A stretch of DNA of 39,633 nucleotides from a virus: positions 1 to 39,633 of the IMG/VR virus record IMGVR_UViG_3300030385_001885; one strand, written 5' to 3'. Position numbers and translations under genes: made by a program. Positions 16,764 to 26,574 of the stretch are shown here, in pieces. How positions within the stretch are numbered: position 1 is the stretch's first letter; each line of letters begins with the position of its first letter. Under the pieces are notes generated by a model that was given only the letters and a program-made list of their open reading frames with translations, made no database searches and was not told the DNA's origin.

Positions 16764-18665
16764 CTATTGAGGGGCCACGACAGGTGCAGGAGCAGGAGGA
16801 GGAGCAGCAGGTGCAGCAGGAGCAGCAGCAGCCTTGGGCTTATTAGCGGCAAGCCGATTGAGGTAGCTTTGCAAGGCTGCTTTGGTCCTATTAAAACTCC
16901 TTTGGAGTGCGCCTGTATCCTCTTTATCATCAATAACGCCAAGGGCTGCATTGGCCTCCACGACAACACCCAGCGCCTTTTCTGCGTCAGCCTTTTCGTT
17001 CTTCAGTGCAGCGATCATGGCTTTTTCACTCTTAGTCAACCTATCACGATCTATCTTGTCTAGAGTCTGATTCTCCCTCACCGTCGAAGTCCTCGTGGCC
17101 TGTACGAACTTTGCTTTTGACATGACTGTGCGGCCTTGAGCCGTGGCCTGAGATTGCAGGGCCTTGACGTCTTTTCTCTGATCCTTGGCTCTCTTGGCTG
17201 TGGACCTTACTTTGCCTTGTGCTATTCGGCTTCTGGCCCAGGTGGCCCATGCCGGTGCATATGGGTCAGGCATATCAGCTATAAGGCCTCTTCTATGAGC
17301 CTCTCTTACACCGACATATGTACGCTTACCATCTACCATGACCGCAACCTCCCACAACTCGCCACCACCCTTGCGCCTCTTACCCTTACCGCTTCCAGTC
17401 CCACCGTCCTTGCGGAACTTCAGTTTCCCAATCGCTGTGATCTGGGAGACGATTTTATCGTCAGCCATCGTTAAGAACTGGGCCAGCTTGCGAATTGCGT
17501 CCAGGCGCTTGATGGGGTCTACTTCTTTGTGCCCCTTCATGATCTTGGCAATAGCGTCGAGGACGACCATCTCACCATCCTCTCTGATCGAACCTGCGGC
17601 TAGACCTCTTAACCCCTTCTTCGAACGCGCAACTTCTCCGCCCCTCTCTTGGAGCGCCTTGATCTGATCTTGGCTTAGGTTTGGGTTCATCATGACAAAC
17701 CTGAGAATGTCAGGAATGCTTCTGAGCTCTCGCATGGGAGGAAGCGTCACAGGCTTGCTCCTTGTTGCCGACATGGTGTCGTAAAACGCTGAGGCGGCCT
17801 CAAGAACATCGGCCTTGTCGAGCCTCCCGCTTATGTTCCCGGTAGCCCTGAGATTGGTAAGAGCTTTTGCAAGATAACCAGAATAGAGCATCCTCAACAT
17901 GTCATTGGCATTCTTCGCGCTACCACCATCCTTATCCGCAATAATCTTTGCCGCGTCAGATATTATCCTTCTGGCAACCTTTAGGCGCTCAGGACCTGTG
18001 ACACCCTCCGGCATACTATTGGATAAGAAGCCGATGAGGTTCTCCTCAGCGGAGGCAACCCTTGGCTTGCCGGGAGTAATGGATCCTTCCGCAGGTTGCG
18101 GGACCGTCTGGACTTCCTCAGTAACCTCTACCCGCTCTTGTATGACTTCTTCTGGAGCCGATGGTGTACGTCCATACGATTCAAGAGCTGCCTTACTTCC
18201 AAGGGCCGCCTCCTCCAATCGCCTCTCTCTAAGCAGAGTTTTAGACGGAATGCGTTCTCCTTGCTCATCACGTCCTGGCAGTTGCCTGACAGGACCCGGC
18301 ACGTAAGCGGCGTTTGCCGCCAACTGTCGCTGACGCGCAATCTCTTCCGCGTTGTCTTCACCCCTTATTCCGGCTGCATCCCATCCCCTATCAAAGCGTT
18401 GAGCATCGGCCATCTGAGCCTGCTCCCTTTTCTTCATCGCTCCTTGGGCGACCTCTTCAGGGTCCATATCTCTGGATGCGTTGTAGATCTCATTGGTGAT
18501 GTAGGAGACCAGGGGGTTGTCTACAATCTTGCCGACCAAATCCACAGCTCGAGTAGCATCTGTGAGAAAGCTACTCTTCTGCCTTGCCGGCTCTCGATAA
18601 GCCTGGACGTATTGAGAGCGCGCTGGCTTGAAAGCTCCGCCTGATGGGAATATTACTCGTGCCAT
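16764..18665 (-). CDS. putative internal virion protein (633 aa)
   Basis: Mostly helical and charged. The N-terminus starts with a basic, structured segment (MARVIFPSGGAFKPARSQYVQAYREP). The middle has regular helices (about 200-400), and a Gly-Lys-rich linker lies near residue 425 (GGTGSGKGKRRKGGG). That GSGKGK string resembles a P-loop only superficially. The C-terminal 25 residues are an Ala-Pro tail. It lies directly before the giant gene with a 6-base gap, as in podovirus internal-core gene pairs. Role inferred from position and composition. Confidence 0.65.
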   Translation of the reverse strand: MARVIFPSGGAFKPARSQYVQAYREPARQKSSFLTDATRAVDLVGKIVDNPLVSYITNEIYNASRDMDPEEVAQGAMKKREQAQMADAQRFDRGWDAAGIRGEDNAEEIARQRQLAANAAYVPGPVRQLPGRDEQGERIPSKTLLRERRLEEAALGSKAALESYGRTPSAPEEVIQERVEVTEEVQTVPQPAEGSITPGKPRVASAEENLIGFLSNSMPEGVTGPERLKVARRIISDAAKIIADKDGGSAKNANDMLRMLYSGYLAKALTNLRATGNISGRLDKADVLEAASAFYDTMSATRSKPVTLPPMRELRSIPDILRFVMMNPNLSQDQIKALQERGGEVARSKKGLRGLAAGSIREDGEMVVLDAIAKIMKGHKEVDPIKRLDAIRKLAQFLTMADDKIVSQITAIGKLKFRKDGGTGSGKGKRRKGGGELWEVAVMVDGKRTYVGVREAHRRGLIADMPDPYAPAWATWARSRIAQGKVRSTAKRAKDQRKDVKALQSQATAQGRTVMSKAKFVQATRTSTVRENQTLDKIDRDRLTKSEKAMIAALKNEKADAEKALGVVVEANAALGVIDDKEDTGALQRSFNRTKAALQSYLNRLAANKPKAAAAPAAPAAPPPAPAPVVAPQ

Positions 18666-18707
18666 TTAAGCCTCACTCTCCTCACCACTAAAACATTCTT
18701 CACGCGA

Positions 18708-19412
18708 CTACCAAGGCCCAGTCTCTATGACTACTGGGGGACTGCCTGGCTCCCATAATTCATCATCAACAGCCCAATCAGCGCCCTGGGCGTATGCTTC
18801 TTGGATCCACCTATCATACATCGGGTGATCCTTTTCGTACTGCTGCGCCTCATAGACAAAGGCTCGAGCCAGTTCGGCCTTATCGCTGCCGTAATTATTC
18901 AGCAAGGATTGTCGCCTAAGCTCTGTAGCGTCCCACTGGGCTTGTTTGTAGTCTCCCTCAGTGCCCATCTCAGCCATGAACTGAGCCATCATGGCTTGAG
19001 CTCCAGCCTCTTCCTGTCGGGCCTGAGCAACTGCAATGTTGGCCTCAGCCATCCTGTCTGCCTGCTGGGCCTCGAATGCCGCTCGAGTAGCACCACCCTG
19101 AGACCCAAGCTGAGCGAGCATCGCCATCTGACCTCCACCCCCAGGAGCTCCTCCGGCAGCCCCAATCCCTTGTCTCCAAGACTCTGCGACACCCTGGGTG
19201 GCAAGCCGACGTCCTGCGTCACCACCGGCTTCCTTCAATTCAAGAGCACCCTCAGCAGCACGGGTCATACCCCCCGCACTTCTGACCAACCCCTGGCCTG
19301 CCGCTACGCCCTGCTCACGCAAGTACTTCTGCTGCCCCCACTCATCTAGAGCATCGTATTCGCTTTGATTAAAGCCAAGATTCCAGTTGTCCAGTGAGTT
19401 GCCGTTCCCCAT
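18708..19412 (-). CDS. putative internal virion protein, Ala/Gln-rich (234 aa)
   Basis: I chose the ATG at 19412, which follows GGGAGATAG and leaves a 2-base gap to the upstream gene. The longer ORF start at 19469 would overlap that gene by 55 bases. The centre is a long Ala/Gln/Glu helix (AAFEAQQADRMAEANIAVAQARQEE) with a Gly-rich joint (GGAPGGGGQ). Composition resembles small internal or head-tail proteins of podoviruses such as the T7 gp14 group, but without a recognisable family match. Confidence 0.6.
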   Translation of the reverse strand: MGNGNSLDNWNLGFNQSEYDALDEWGQQKYLREQGVAAGQGLVRSAGGMTRAAEGALELKEAGGDAGRRLATQGVAESWRQGIGAAGGAPGGGGQMAMLAQLGSQGGATRAAFEAQQADRMAEANIAVAQARQEEAGAQAMMAQFMAEMGTEGDYKQAQWDATELRRQSLLNNYGSDKAELARAFVYEAQQYEKDHPMYDRWIQEAYAQGADWAVDDELWEPGSPPVVIETGPW

Positions 19413-19414
19413 CT

Positions 19415-21319
19415 CTATCTCCCGTCCGTTCCTGCGAGGTGCTTCTTTCCAATCAGGTATACCCAGCATCCACCATAACCAACGTAGATTTCACTAGCTC
19501 TATCCGCAACATCCAGCTTGGTATCGGCATGTGAAACATGACACCGCACCTCGATGTGTGTCTCTCTTCCATATATTGGTGAGACTGCACCCGTTGCCTC
19601 AAGGTCGGTCCTCATGTCAGTGCGAGTTGCCGTCTCTGCACCCGGCACGATACTTGTCATCGTATGGTATGACGACGTCTCTTGGGTTCCTCGAGAAGCC
19701 CAGAAGGGATACCCTTGTGTGAAGTACCCTTCACCCAATGCACCCTTAAGAGGGATGTTGTGTAGTTCCCAGTCCCAAGTCGCCTTCCCGAAAGAGGCCT
19801 CCCACCCACCAGTCGCCAACAAGTCCGTCCTCGACGCGCTGTCCTGGTTGGCCTTAATGCGGTCAATGAGCGTAGAGTTCCACTCCGTCCCTGTTGGCGT
19901 CAGGTCGGTGTTTTGCGGGTTTATTATCTCAAGCTCTGCAACGTGCGCGTATCCATATCCGTCAGACTTCAGCCCATAGAACAGGTTCACCCCAACATGG
20001 ACCTTCATGTCGCCCATTGACACCCGGTTAGCCCTAGCGGCGGCGGCACCGTACTGATCTGCCGGCATCCACGCTGACCAGTTCCACGCCAAGATTGCAT
20101 GGTGAATCACAAACGGGAAAGACAGAATGTCCCAGTTTCGGTCAGCGATTATCTGGTCACCTGCTAGACCTGCTTCATTCACCCATGGCTCAGAGGTAGG
20201 AATAGTTGAGCCACCTATCCCTCCGTACCTGCGCCCCGCAAACAGAGGTATAGCGCGCACCTCATAGGAGGCATCATCCTGTATCTCACGCCGGGGTGGC
20301 GGCTCTGCACTCTGTGTATACCCACCCGACAAGCCCTGCCGGATGCGCTGGTCTACTGCGACGATGTTGGTATTCACTCCCTCGGAACCATCGGCCTCTA
20401 TTGAGTCTCCAGCAGCGGGCTCAGACAATGTTATCGACGCGACACCGCCAGACTTGGTGGGCATGTTCTGGACAGCGTAGGTGCCTGCGTCGTACACGTC
20501 CCTTTGCATCAAAGGAACACTGAACACCATTGATACCTCAACGCTGACAAGAGCCACGTTACCCGCGAACCCTTCGACAGTGGCATCGTTGTTTAGCCCC
20601 TGACAAAAGATCTGGAAGGCATAGGTCTTGTAGGGAGAGACCTGGATAGACATGTCGCTTTGCACGATAGGGTTTGCCCTACCAGTCCCAGAGAATACCT
20701 CTGGAGGTAAGTACAGGTTCCATATCTCTCGCTCTATCTCATGGTCCTCATCTTGGATTGTCTGCGGATAGTCCTCTGACCAAAAAGTCTGGGTCTTCTC
20801 TCCAATCGCCAGCCGTAGCTCGTAAGACGTGACCTTGTTGTAATCCAAGAACCCAGCTGTGAACTCCGAGCCCGCCAACGCCACCGCATCGGCAGAGTCA
20901 TCCCAGAACTGGTCAAGGATCGCAGCAGGCTCACCCCTTTGGTCGAAACTAAACGATACCTCTTCCAGACGGTAAGAGAGGTCTGGAGAGTCAATCGTGT
21001 AATAGTTGGACATGTCCCCATGCCCAGTATTGAACTCAGGCTGCAAAGGAGGAAGCGTGAACGGAATTGAGTAAGGTCTCAACGCTGACGTTTCGGAGCC
21101 CCCAAACCGGATGAAGTCGCTGGCTATGTAGGGGATGGAGAAGTTCACCCGGAAAACACCCCTAGGACGGTTCATCTGGTCTCGGGTGATGGTAGCCGCC
21201 CCAACCTCTGAGCTAATCCCCTGAAGGCCCTTCTTAGGGGTGCTCCCGGCGTCACCCCATACATGCTTGGGGTTGAGCTTGCTACCTCGCGCGAGCTTGT
21301 CTCTGTCTACCTTGCTCAC
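19415..21319 (-). CDS. virion structural protein, beta-rich (634 aa)
   Basis: Not assigned to a family. It is beta-rich with many aromatic and polar residues (VFRVNFSIPYIASDFIRFGG, YELRLAIGEKTQTFW, VALVSVEVSMVFSVPL), as in tail or fibre components. The N-terminus is basic and probably flexible (about 1-50). It overlaps its neighbour by ATGA, so translation is coupled to the 357-aa structural gene. Position between the nozzle-like gene and the internal proteins suggests a tail-fibre or tail-appendage part. Confidence 0.65.
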   Translation of the reverse strand: MSKVDRDKLARGSKLNPKHVWGDAGSTPKKGLQGISSEVGAATITRDQMNRPRGVFRVNFSIPYIASDFIRFGGSETSALRPYSIPFTLPPLQPEFNTGHGDMSNYYTIDSPDLSYRLEEVSFSFDQRGEPAAILDQFWDDSADAVALAGSEFTAGFLDYNKVTSYELRLAIGEKTQTFWSEDYPQTIQDEDHEIEREIWNLYLPPEVFSGTGRANPIVQSDMSIQVSPYKTYAFQIFCQGLNNDATVEGFAGNVALVSVEVSMVFSVPLMQRDVYDAGTYAVQNMPTKSGGVASITLSEPAAGDSIEADGSEGVNTNIVAVDQRIRQGLSGGYTQSAEPPPRREIQDDASYEVRAIPLFAGRRYGGIGGSTIPTSEPWVNEAGLAGDQIIADRNWDILSFPFVIHHAILAWNWSAWMPADQYGAAAARANRVSMGDMKVHVGVNLFYGLKSDGYGYAHVAELEIINPQNTDLTPTGTEWNSTLIDRIKANQDSASRTDLLATGGWEASFGKATWDWELHNIPLKGALGEGYFTQGYPFWASRGTQETSSYHTMTSIVPGAETATRTDMRTDLEATGAVSPIYGRETHIEVRCHVSHADTKLDVADRASEIYVGYGGCWVYLIGKKHLAGTDGR

Positions 21320-22389
21320 CCTCGGACCTCCTCGAGGATGGTCATGGACCTCCAGAACTGCTGACTATAAAGGGAGCCTGGCCACGGCTGGAGACGGGCT
21401 ACCTGGGTGTTTTCTTGGAACCAGTTATACGAGGTGTCACCACTTATATCTGTCGCTTGAGCGTTGACCCCCACCGTCCCATACTGGCTGGTTGACCATT
21501 GCGGTATGACGACTGAGAGTCTCACTCGAGCACCAACAGGAATTGGGATAACACACTCAACAGGCTCCCATACTCCCAGAGAGTGACTGCCTGGCGTCCC
21601 TGTTCCATTGTCTATACTCCCGATAGCATCCCCCGGGAACGCAGCAGGGACCCCGTCTTGCCATGCTCCTGTTGCTGTCGGGAGCCTTTTTATCTGACTT
21701 ATCTGGCTACGCCCAACCTCAAACCGGTGACGTGCAATCTCCACCGCGTTGAGAGCTCTGTCATCAGAATCTCCCAGGGGCGAATCCACATGAAGAACGA
21801 TGGATACATCCTTGGTAAAATCATCCTCGGCATCTCCCGGTGGGTAGTTCTCGCTGGCAGCCAGGTTGGGCCACGCATAGCGTTGATTATACCCCGCACT
21901 CTTGGTCGGGGTCTCTCCCTCGGAGAGCATCATCAGATCCAATCTCCAAATTATGACTGGACGAGTGAACTGCCAAGACGACTCCCAGATCCAATGAGTC
22001 CCTGCCGTAGGAGATGCCACGGTCAACGCCTGGTTTTCATCATTCAGTATCCCAGGAACCGCATACCCCTTCACCCTCTGCCTGTTCTGCACAGTTGCAT
22101 CTGCTGAACCCGCAGACATAAACGCTGTTGAATTTAATGACGGGAGAAACGGGAAGGGGTGCTGCTGGTTAAGCAGTACGGTTGAGTCCGCATAGTCGCT
22201 GAAGATCTGCGGGCAGTACCCTGCCGTGAAGTGCGACTCGACCAAGCGACTCTTCAGGTCACCCACCGGGATATCATTAAAATGCTTTACAATCTGGTCC
22301 ATCGCCCGGTCCAGGCGGCTCCCATCGATCGTAAAGTTTGGACCGAATTGCTCGTCCGTTGTCCGTCTTGGTCCTCCGGTATACGCCAT
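21316..22389 (-). CDS. virion structural protein (357 aa)
   Basis: Not recognised. It is beta-rich, with alternating hydrophobic strands (VIIWRLDLMML, VSIVLHVDSPLG, CVIPIPVGARVRLSVVIPQW) resembling a jelly-roll or carbohydrate-binding-like fold. The N-terminal 45 residues include a short helix (LDRAMDQIVKHFNDI). Overlaps of a few bases on both sides place it in the same translational unit as the beta-helix-like protein and the 634-aa protein. A tail-fibre complex role is plausible. Confidence 0.6.
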   Translation of the reverse strand: MAYTGGPRRTTDEQFGPNFTIDGSRLDRAMDQIVKHFNDIPVGDLKSRLVESHFTAGYCPQIFSDYADSTVLLNQQHPFPFLPSLNSTAFMSAGSADATVQNRQRVKGYAVPGILNDENQALTVASPTAGTHWIWESSWQFTRPVIIWRLDLMMLSEGETPTKSAGYNQRYAWPNLAASENYPPGDAEDDFTKDVSIVLHVDSPLGDSDDRALNAVEIARHRFEVGRSQISQIKRLPTATGAWQDGVPAAFPGDAIGSIDNGTGTPGSHSLGVWEPVECVIPIPVGARVRLSVVIPQWSTSQYGTVGVNAQATDISGDTSYNWFQENTQVARLQPWPGSLYSQQFWRSMTILEEVRG

Positions 22390-22988
22390 TAGAACGACCC
22401 CAAAGAAGTTCCGCCAAAGGCCGCCCCATACGTCCTATGACAACCAATGACGTAACCATCGGTTGCGACACCACTTACTAACCTGATGATATCCCCCGCT
22501 GCGCTCTCTGTTCCGGTGAACAGACACCCGATCAGGACAATGTTGGCCCCATCTTCCACCACAATGGTTTGTGTCGGGCCCGTCGCTTCACGCCTGAATG
22601 TGCAGCCTATTAGCCTTACAACCCCCGAATTAACCACCATCAGGTCTGCAGAGTTATCTGCCCCACCAATAAAGTCGGCCCCTACGATTTCTGCAGACTC
22701 GTGTATATTGACGGGACGCGTGAACCGAACACCTGGCGCAATGCCCCTTATCCTGGTGAAGGGCTTCTCGAGCTTGAATCCACCGTAATCTGCTGGTGCC
22801 AAGGCGAATGCATTGAACTTCAGCTTGGTCTCTTTGACCGGGTCCCCCACGTTCAAGATACCGAACGAAGAGAACAGTCCCCCCCACGTATTTAGGACAT
22901 CAGCATTGTATTGGCCGACCTCATCAAGGTCGGGCTCCTGGACCAAGGAGCCAAGAGACGCTGACTGGTCAGGTGTCTGTTGGGTCAT
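22389..22988 (-). CDS. putative tail protein with short beta-helix (199 aa)
   Basis: After an N-terminal about 60 residues of linker, repeated short strands with regular turns follow: ESAEIVGADFIGG, ADLMVVNSGVVRLIGCTFRRE, QTIVVEDGANIVLIGCLFTG, GDIIRLVSGVATDGYVIGCH. The recurring VxLIGCxF rung is typical of right-handed parallel beta-helices found in tail spikes and fibres. At about five rungs it is too short for a full depolymerase spike and shows no catalytic signature. It may be a trimeric adaptor or a spike stub. Confidence 0.6.
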   Translation of the reverse strand: MTQQTPDQSASLGSLVQEPDLDEVGQYNADVLNTWGGLFSSFGILNVGDPVKETKLKFNAFALAPADYGGFKLEKPFTRIRGIAPGVRFTRPVNIHESAEIVGADFIGGADNSADLMVVNSGVVRLIGCTFRREATGPTQTIVVEDGANIVLIGCLFTGTESAAGDIIRLVSGVATDGYVIGCHRTYGAAFGGTSLGSF

Positions 22989-25912
22989 CAGCTCGTCCTC
23001 TTGCGCCGCAGAGGCCCAGTCTTGCCCTGTGGCCTCATCAGCAGGCGCAGTGAGTCAAAGACAAGCCTTACGCCAGTTTGCTGAGCGTGACCAAAGATCA
23101 TAGACGAGATGGTGCTCCCCTTCAGGAACTCACTTGTGCGCTTTTCGAATACCTCTTCATCCCCAATCAATACGTTTCCTGTGGCCTTTACGGCAGGGTC
23201 GCCCCAGACCAACAACGCATGATTGAAGAGGTCATAGAGCATGGCTTGGTCACCAGCACTCAGGTTAGCTATCCGCGTCTGAATCGTAGACTGGTCAATC
23301 ATTCTCTCGATGGCATCAAGCACAAACCTGTCGGTGGCATCCTCTGCCTTTCCTGCAAAGTCTACTATCTGCGACGAGTATTCTTTCAGGTCAGCGGCAC
23401 TGAGGGTGTTTAATAGCCCGGTCGCCCAGGTTGGGAACAGTCCGAGGCCAGACTTCCCGGCACCATGGCTCAAGACACGTATCGCCAAGCCTCGGAACAG
23501 GACCCGGTCTCCACTGTCCAGTCCAACCGATGGGGTCTTGTATGCCCAATCAACGCACTGAGCTTTGCCCTGCGTTACGGCTATCGTCTCTGGCGAATCG
23601 TTCCATTCGCGCCACATCAGTCCCATCCCAAGACGTATGGAGCCGACAAGGTCGCCCTGCATCTGACCGATCGTGGCAACGCCTGTTGCTGACTCCCACC
23701 CAATGCCCGACGTCTCTGTCTCGGTCTTGCGGTGCATCGGGATCCACATAAGCAAGTTCGGCCTCATGGCGATGACATTGAGCCTCTCCTTGGCCACCGT
23801 TGCTCCCGTGTCCCAGGGTGTCCATGAGCCCACTGCTGGAGACAAAGGCACCGTTGTTGAATCAAAATAGACCTGTATTTTATCTCCGTCCCTACTGGTC
23901 ACTGCTCCAGAGTAGCATGCAGCCCCAGCAGACGGCGCCGCAGAAAAAAGACCCGGATGATACCCGCATTCTGACGCCAACCTTTCAGAAGGCAGCACAA
24001 TACGCAGCCCTGCACCAACCGAATTTGCAAATACAGGGCGCCAGTTGGTGTTATCAAACAGAACCCGGACACTATACTCCACGACACCATCATAAAGAGA
24101 TGATGGGGGTATCATGTAGAGAGGAACCAGAAACGTGTTAGCCGTAGTGAATGCTGCCCCGCCGCCACCATCCAAAAACGTCGTCCCCTCTGGGACTGGC
24201 TGAGGCTTACCGAGCACAAATATTCCGTAACCGGCGACCCCGGCTGTTCCCGGGGATGGTATCGTGCCAGCCATATCATAATAGCCAGCCACCACTCGGC
24301 TGTCTTCATGACCATCATATCCAGCGGGGAACGCGGCACCCTTGGTTCTGTCTAACGCACCCCCCCTTCCATACTCGAGCACGTAAAAAGAACGCGAGGT
24401 GGTGCTCACCGGTGTGTCGTTTGTATCAGTGAAGGCCTCTACGTCAGGCCCACCAACCATGTACAGGTCATCGCCCTCGGCCAGCATCCAGGGGTTCTCG
24501 ATGTTTCTCGTCACGCCAACGGTGTCTGTCCCACCGCTTTGGTACACCTGACTCTCAGTTGACCACATCGACCAACGCCCACTACCACCAACCAAAACCG
24601 CGTTCTGCTCTGGCATCGATAGTAAGATGGCTCTGTACCGTGCGCTAAACGTCAGCGAGGCCCTCTTTGGATTGAAGGACCACTGGCAAGCAGGCTGGTC
24701 TGTTGCGACATCAGTGTACCCACTATCTGTGTAGTAGTTGGTGAGAGGATTAAGGAGCGATGACCGGAACAGGGGCTCAACAAGATCGGTCAGCGTAGAG
24801 ACCTTTAGCCCCTCGCCTGTGTGAATCCCATGACCATCGGCCCAGTAGACCTTATTGTTGACCTCGGTACACAGGGACGCACTTGAGCACCCGATGTCCT
24901 CGGCTACCTTCTCGAGCCGCCCCAGAGACTTCACAGCCCCATTGCTGGGCTGGTAGCGCCATGTCTCGTTTTCAGAGAATATCCACAGGGCTCCGAGCTG
25001 GTGAGCAACCGCTGTGAGCTCGGTCTCAGACGGTATGTTGAAGACGTTGCTCCCCACGATGTTACCAGGAAAGCCCGCATCGGTGATGTACACCGATCTG
25101 CCTGAGATATAGACAACATGGTTGCCCATGATTGTTGCATCGGATGCCGGTGGGAAGTCATCGCCACGTATGTATGGGAACTCGGCAGCGAAGGGGCCCT
25201 GACCCACCGTTATCGCAGTCACTATGGATGACTCCGAGTAATGGTTCATGGTGGCTTCATGAGGGATGATGGTGTCTAGCTGTACAGGCTTTCGCCGCTT
25301 CGGGAGCACAGCAGGCATGTAGACAAAGTTGCCTACCTTCCGCGCACCAAACAGGAGCATCCCCCGAAACTCTTGGAACCACCAATCGGTATCACTGTAC
25401 TCTCGCCACGCACGGTAATCTCTCCCGCTCTGGCTCCCCGCCGTCTCTTTGTGTCCATGCCAGCTGGCTAGCGGTCTCCAGTTAAGGTCAGCCTGCCCGA
25501 CCTTTATCTGCTGGACGACTGCGCTTTCACCCGTTGACCTGAACAGAACCTCTTCATGACGCGTATTGGTGGTCACGTCATAGATGATGACTGAGATGCA
25601 CCGTATGAGGTTGGACTGTATCTCGGTACTTCCGTCATACGATAGGTTCTCAAAGATGCTGACTATCTGCTTGTGACCAAAGCTGGTGTTCAGGATGGTC
25701 GATCCAAGGTGCTGCTGGAGACCCCAGTCGGACGTAGCGCCCGTGATGGGTCTTGATAGATCGGTCGTGTACTGCGTTACCTGCCCAAACCCTTTACGCA
25801 ACTCCCACCTGTCCTGCGTATACAGCAGGTTAAGGGCAAAGGCCCCCTGGTGCGGCTTTCTGGACTCAATGCCTGAGTCCATCCCCTCCAGTTCTTGGGT
25901 GGGTAGCGCCAT
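22988..25912 (-). CDS. putative tail nozzle (tail tubular protein B-like) (974 aa)
   Basis: Large, beta-rich, following the adaptor gene, which is the usual position of the podovirus nozzle. Segments resemble beta-propeller blades (ATIMGNHVVYISGRSVYITDAGFPG, LGALWIFSENETWRYQ, EVNNKVYWADGHGIHTGEG), a feature of nozzle proteins. The C-terminal 150 residues turn helical (LLNTLSAADLKEYSSQIVDFAGKAEDATDRF) and end in basic residues. The last base overlaps the neighbouring start. Family not proven by eye; assignment rests on fold hints and synteny. Confidence 0.65.
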   Translation of the reverse strand: MALPTQELEGMDSGIESRKPHQGAFALNLLYTQDRWELRKGFGQVTQYTTDLSRPITGATSDWGLQQHLGSTILNTSFGHKQIVSIFENLSYDGSTEIQSNLIRCISVIIYDVTTNTRHEEVLFRSTGESAVVQQIKVGQADLNWRPLASWHGHKETAGSQSGRDYRAWREYSDTDWWFQEFRGMLLFGARKVGNFVYMPAVLPKRRKPVQLDTIIPHEATMNHYSESSIVTAITVGQGPFAAEFPYIRGDDFPPASDATIMGNHVVYISGRSVYITDAGFPGNIVGSNVFNIPSETELTAVAHQLGALWIFSENETWRYQPSNGAVKSLGRLEKVAEDIGCSSASLCTEVNNKVYWADGHGIHTGEGLKVSTLTDLVEPLFRSSLLNPLTNYYTDSGYTDVATDQPACQWSFNPKRASLTFSARYRAILLSMPEQNAVLVGGSGRWSMWSTESQVYQSGGTDTVGVTRNIENPWMLAEGDDLYMVGGPDVEAFTDTNDTPVSTTSRSFYVLEYGRGGALDRTKGAAFPAGYDGHEDSRVVAGYYDMAGTIPSPGTAGVAGYGIFVLGKPQPVPEGTTFLDGGGGAAFTTANTFLVPLYMIPPSSLYDGVVEYSVRVLFDNTNWRPVFANSVGAGLRIVLPSERLASECGYHPGLFSAAPSAGAACYSGAVTSRDGDKIQVYFDSTTVPLSPAVGSWTPWDTGATVAKERLNVIAMRPNLLMWIPMHRKTETETSGIGWESATGVATIGQMQGDLVGSIRLGMGLMWREWNDSPETIAVTQGKAQCVDWAYKTPSVGLDSGDRVLFRGLAIRVLSHGAGKSGLGLFPTWATGLLNTLSAADLKEYSSQIVDFAGKAEDATDRFVLDAIERMIDQSTIQTRIANLSAGDQAMLYDLFNHALLVWGDPAVKATGNVLIGDEEVFEKRTSEFLKGSTISSMIFGHAQQTGVRLVFDSLRLLMRPQGKTGPLRRKRTS

Positions 25913-26574
25913 CAGTTATAGCCAAACGAACTACCGACCATTTCCATCATGTTGTCATCTCCCTGGAAGTTCCGCAGGTAGTCCTCATACCTCTGCATGA
26001 GCCGAGCCTTCCTGACCTCTAGCGGTTGATTGAGCGCAGCATCCCGGATGGCGTAGTGCTCATAGGCAAAACACGGGACGAGAGAATGCCCCACCTCATA
26101 GGAGTCAACGGGGTCTGTCGCTTCGGTCCACGTAATCGCATTCTTGTACGAGTAGAACAGCCTCAAGGTCTTGCTGCTGATGTGGTCCAGCATCAACCTG
26201 GTTCCCTGAAGCGACCACTTGTACTCCTGGCCTGACCTCATCGACCGCAGGGCGCGTGTCCCCTTGTACGGAGCTCCTATCAGACGACCCGTCTCTACCT
26301 CAGTCAGCACAAACGCCTGCGTGAGTCTTGAGCCATCAAGCGTCGCCGCCTGCATGATACGATTAGGAGCGACTGACAGGTCCACCGTGTCAGAGCCGCC
26401 GAACGCTACATCAAAGTAGGTCATGTAGGCGTGAGGGAGGATCCGGGTCGTCTCGAGCCAGAAGTCGCTGTAGCCCATATTCAGATAAGCCGATATCCGA
26501 GCGTCACTCAGCACGCTTGCATCGGACTCGTCCATGTATTCCATGAAGAGTTCTCTGACGTCAGCAGGCGTCAT
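25912..26574 (-). CDS. head-tail adaptor (tail tubular protein A-like) (220 aa)
   Basis: It begins with a helical segment MTPADVRELFMEYMDESDASVLSDARISAYLNMGYSDFW, typical of adaptor and gp11-like proteins that dock on the portal. The middle is beta-rich (YFDVAFGGSDTVDLS, LMLDHISSKTLRLFYSY). The C-terminal part (ALNQPLEVRKARLMQRYEDYLRNF) is the helix seen in many adaptors. The start overlaps the portal stop by ATGA. Order portal-adaptor-nozzle supports this. Confidence 0.75.
   Translation of the reverse strand: MTPADVRELFMEYMDESDASVLSDARISAYLNMGYSDFWLETTRILPHAYMTYFDVAFGGSDTVDLSVAPNRIMQAATLDGSRLTQAFVLTEVETGRLIGAPYKGTRALRSMRSGQEYKWSLQGTRLMLDHISSKTLRLFYSYKNAITWTEATDPVDSYEVGHSLVPCFAYEHYAIRDAALNQPLEVRKARLMQRYEDYLRNFQGDDNMMEMVGSSFGYN

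Noticed and set aside
17222-17420. P-loop (GSGKGK) in the 633-aa protein
   Set aside because: It is part of a Gly-Lys linker, lacks the GxxxxGK[ST] pattern with Ser/Thr and has no Walker B nearby.
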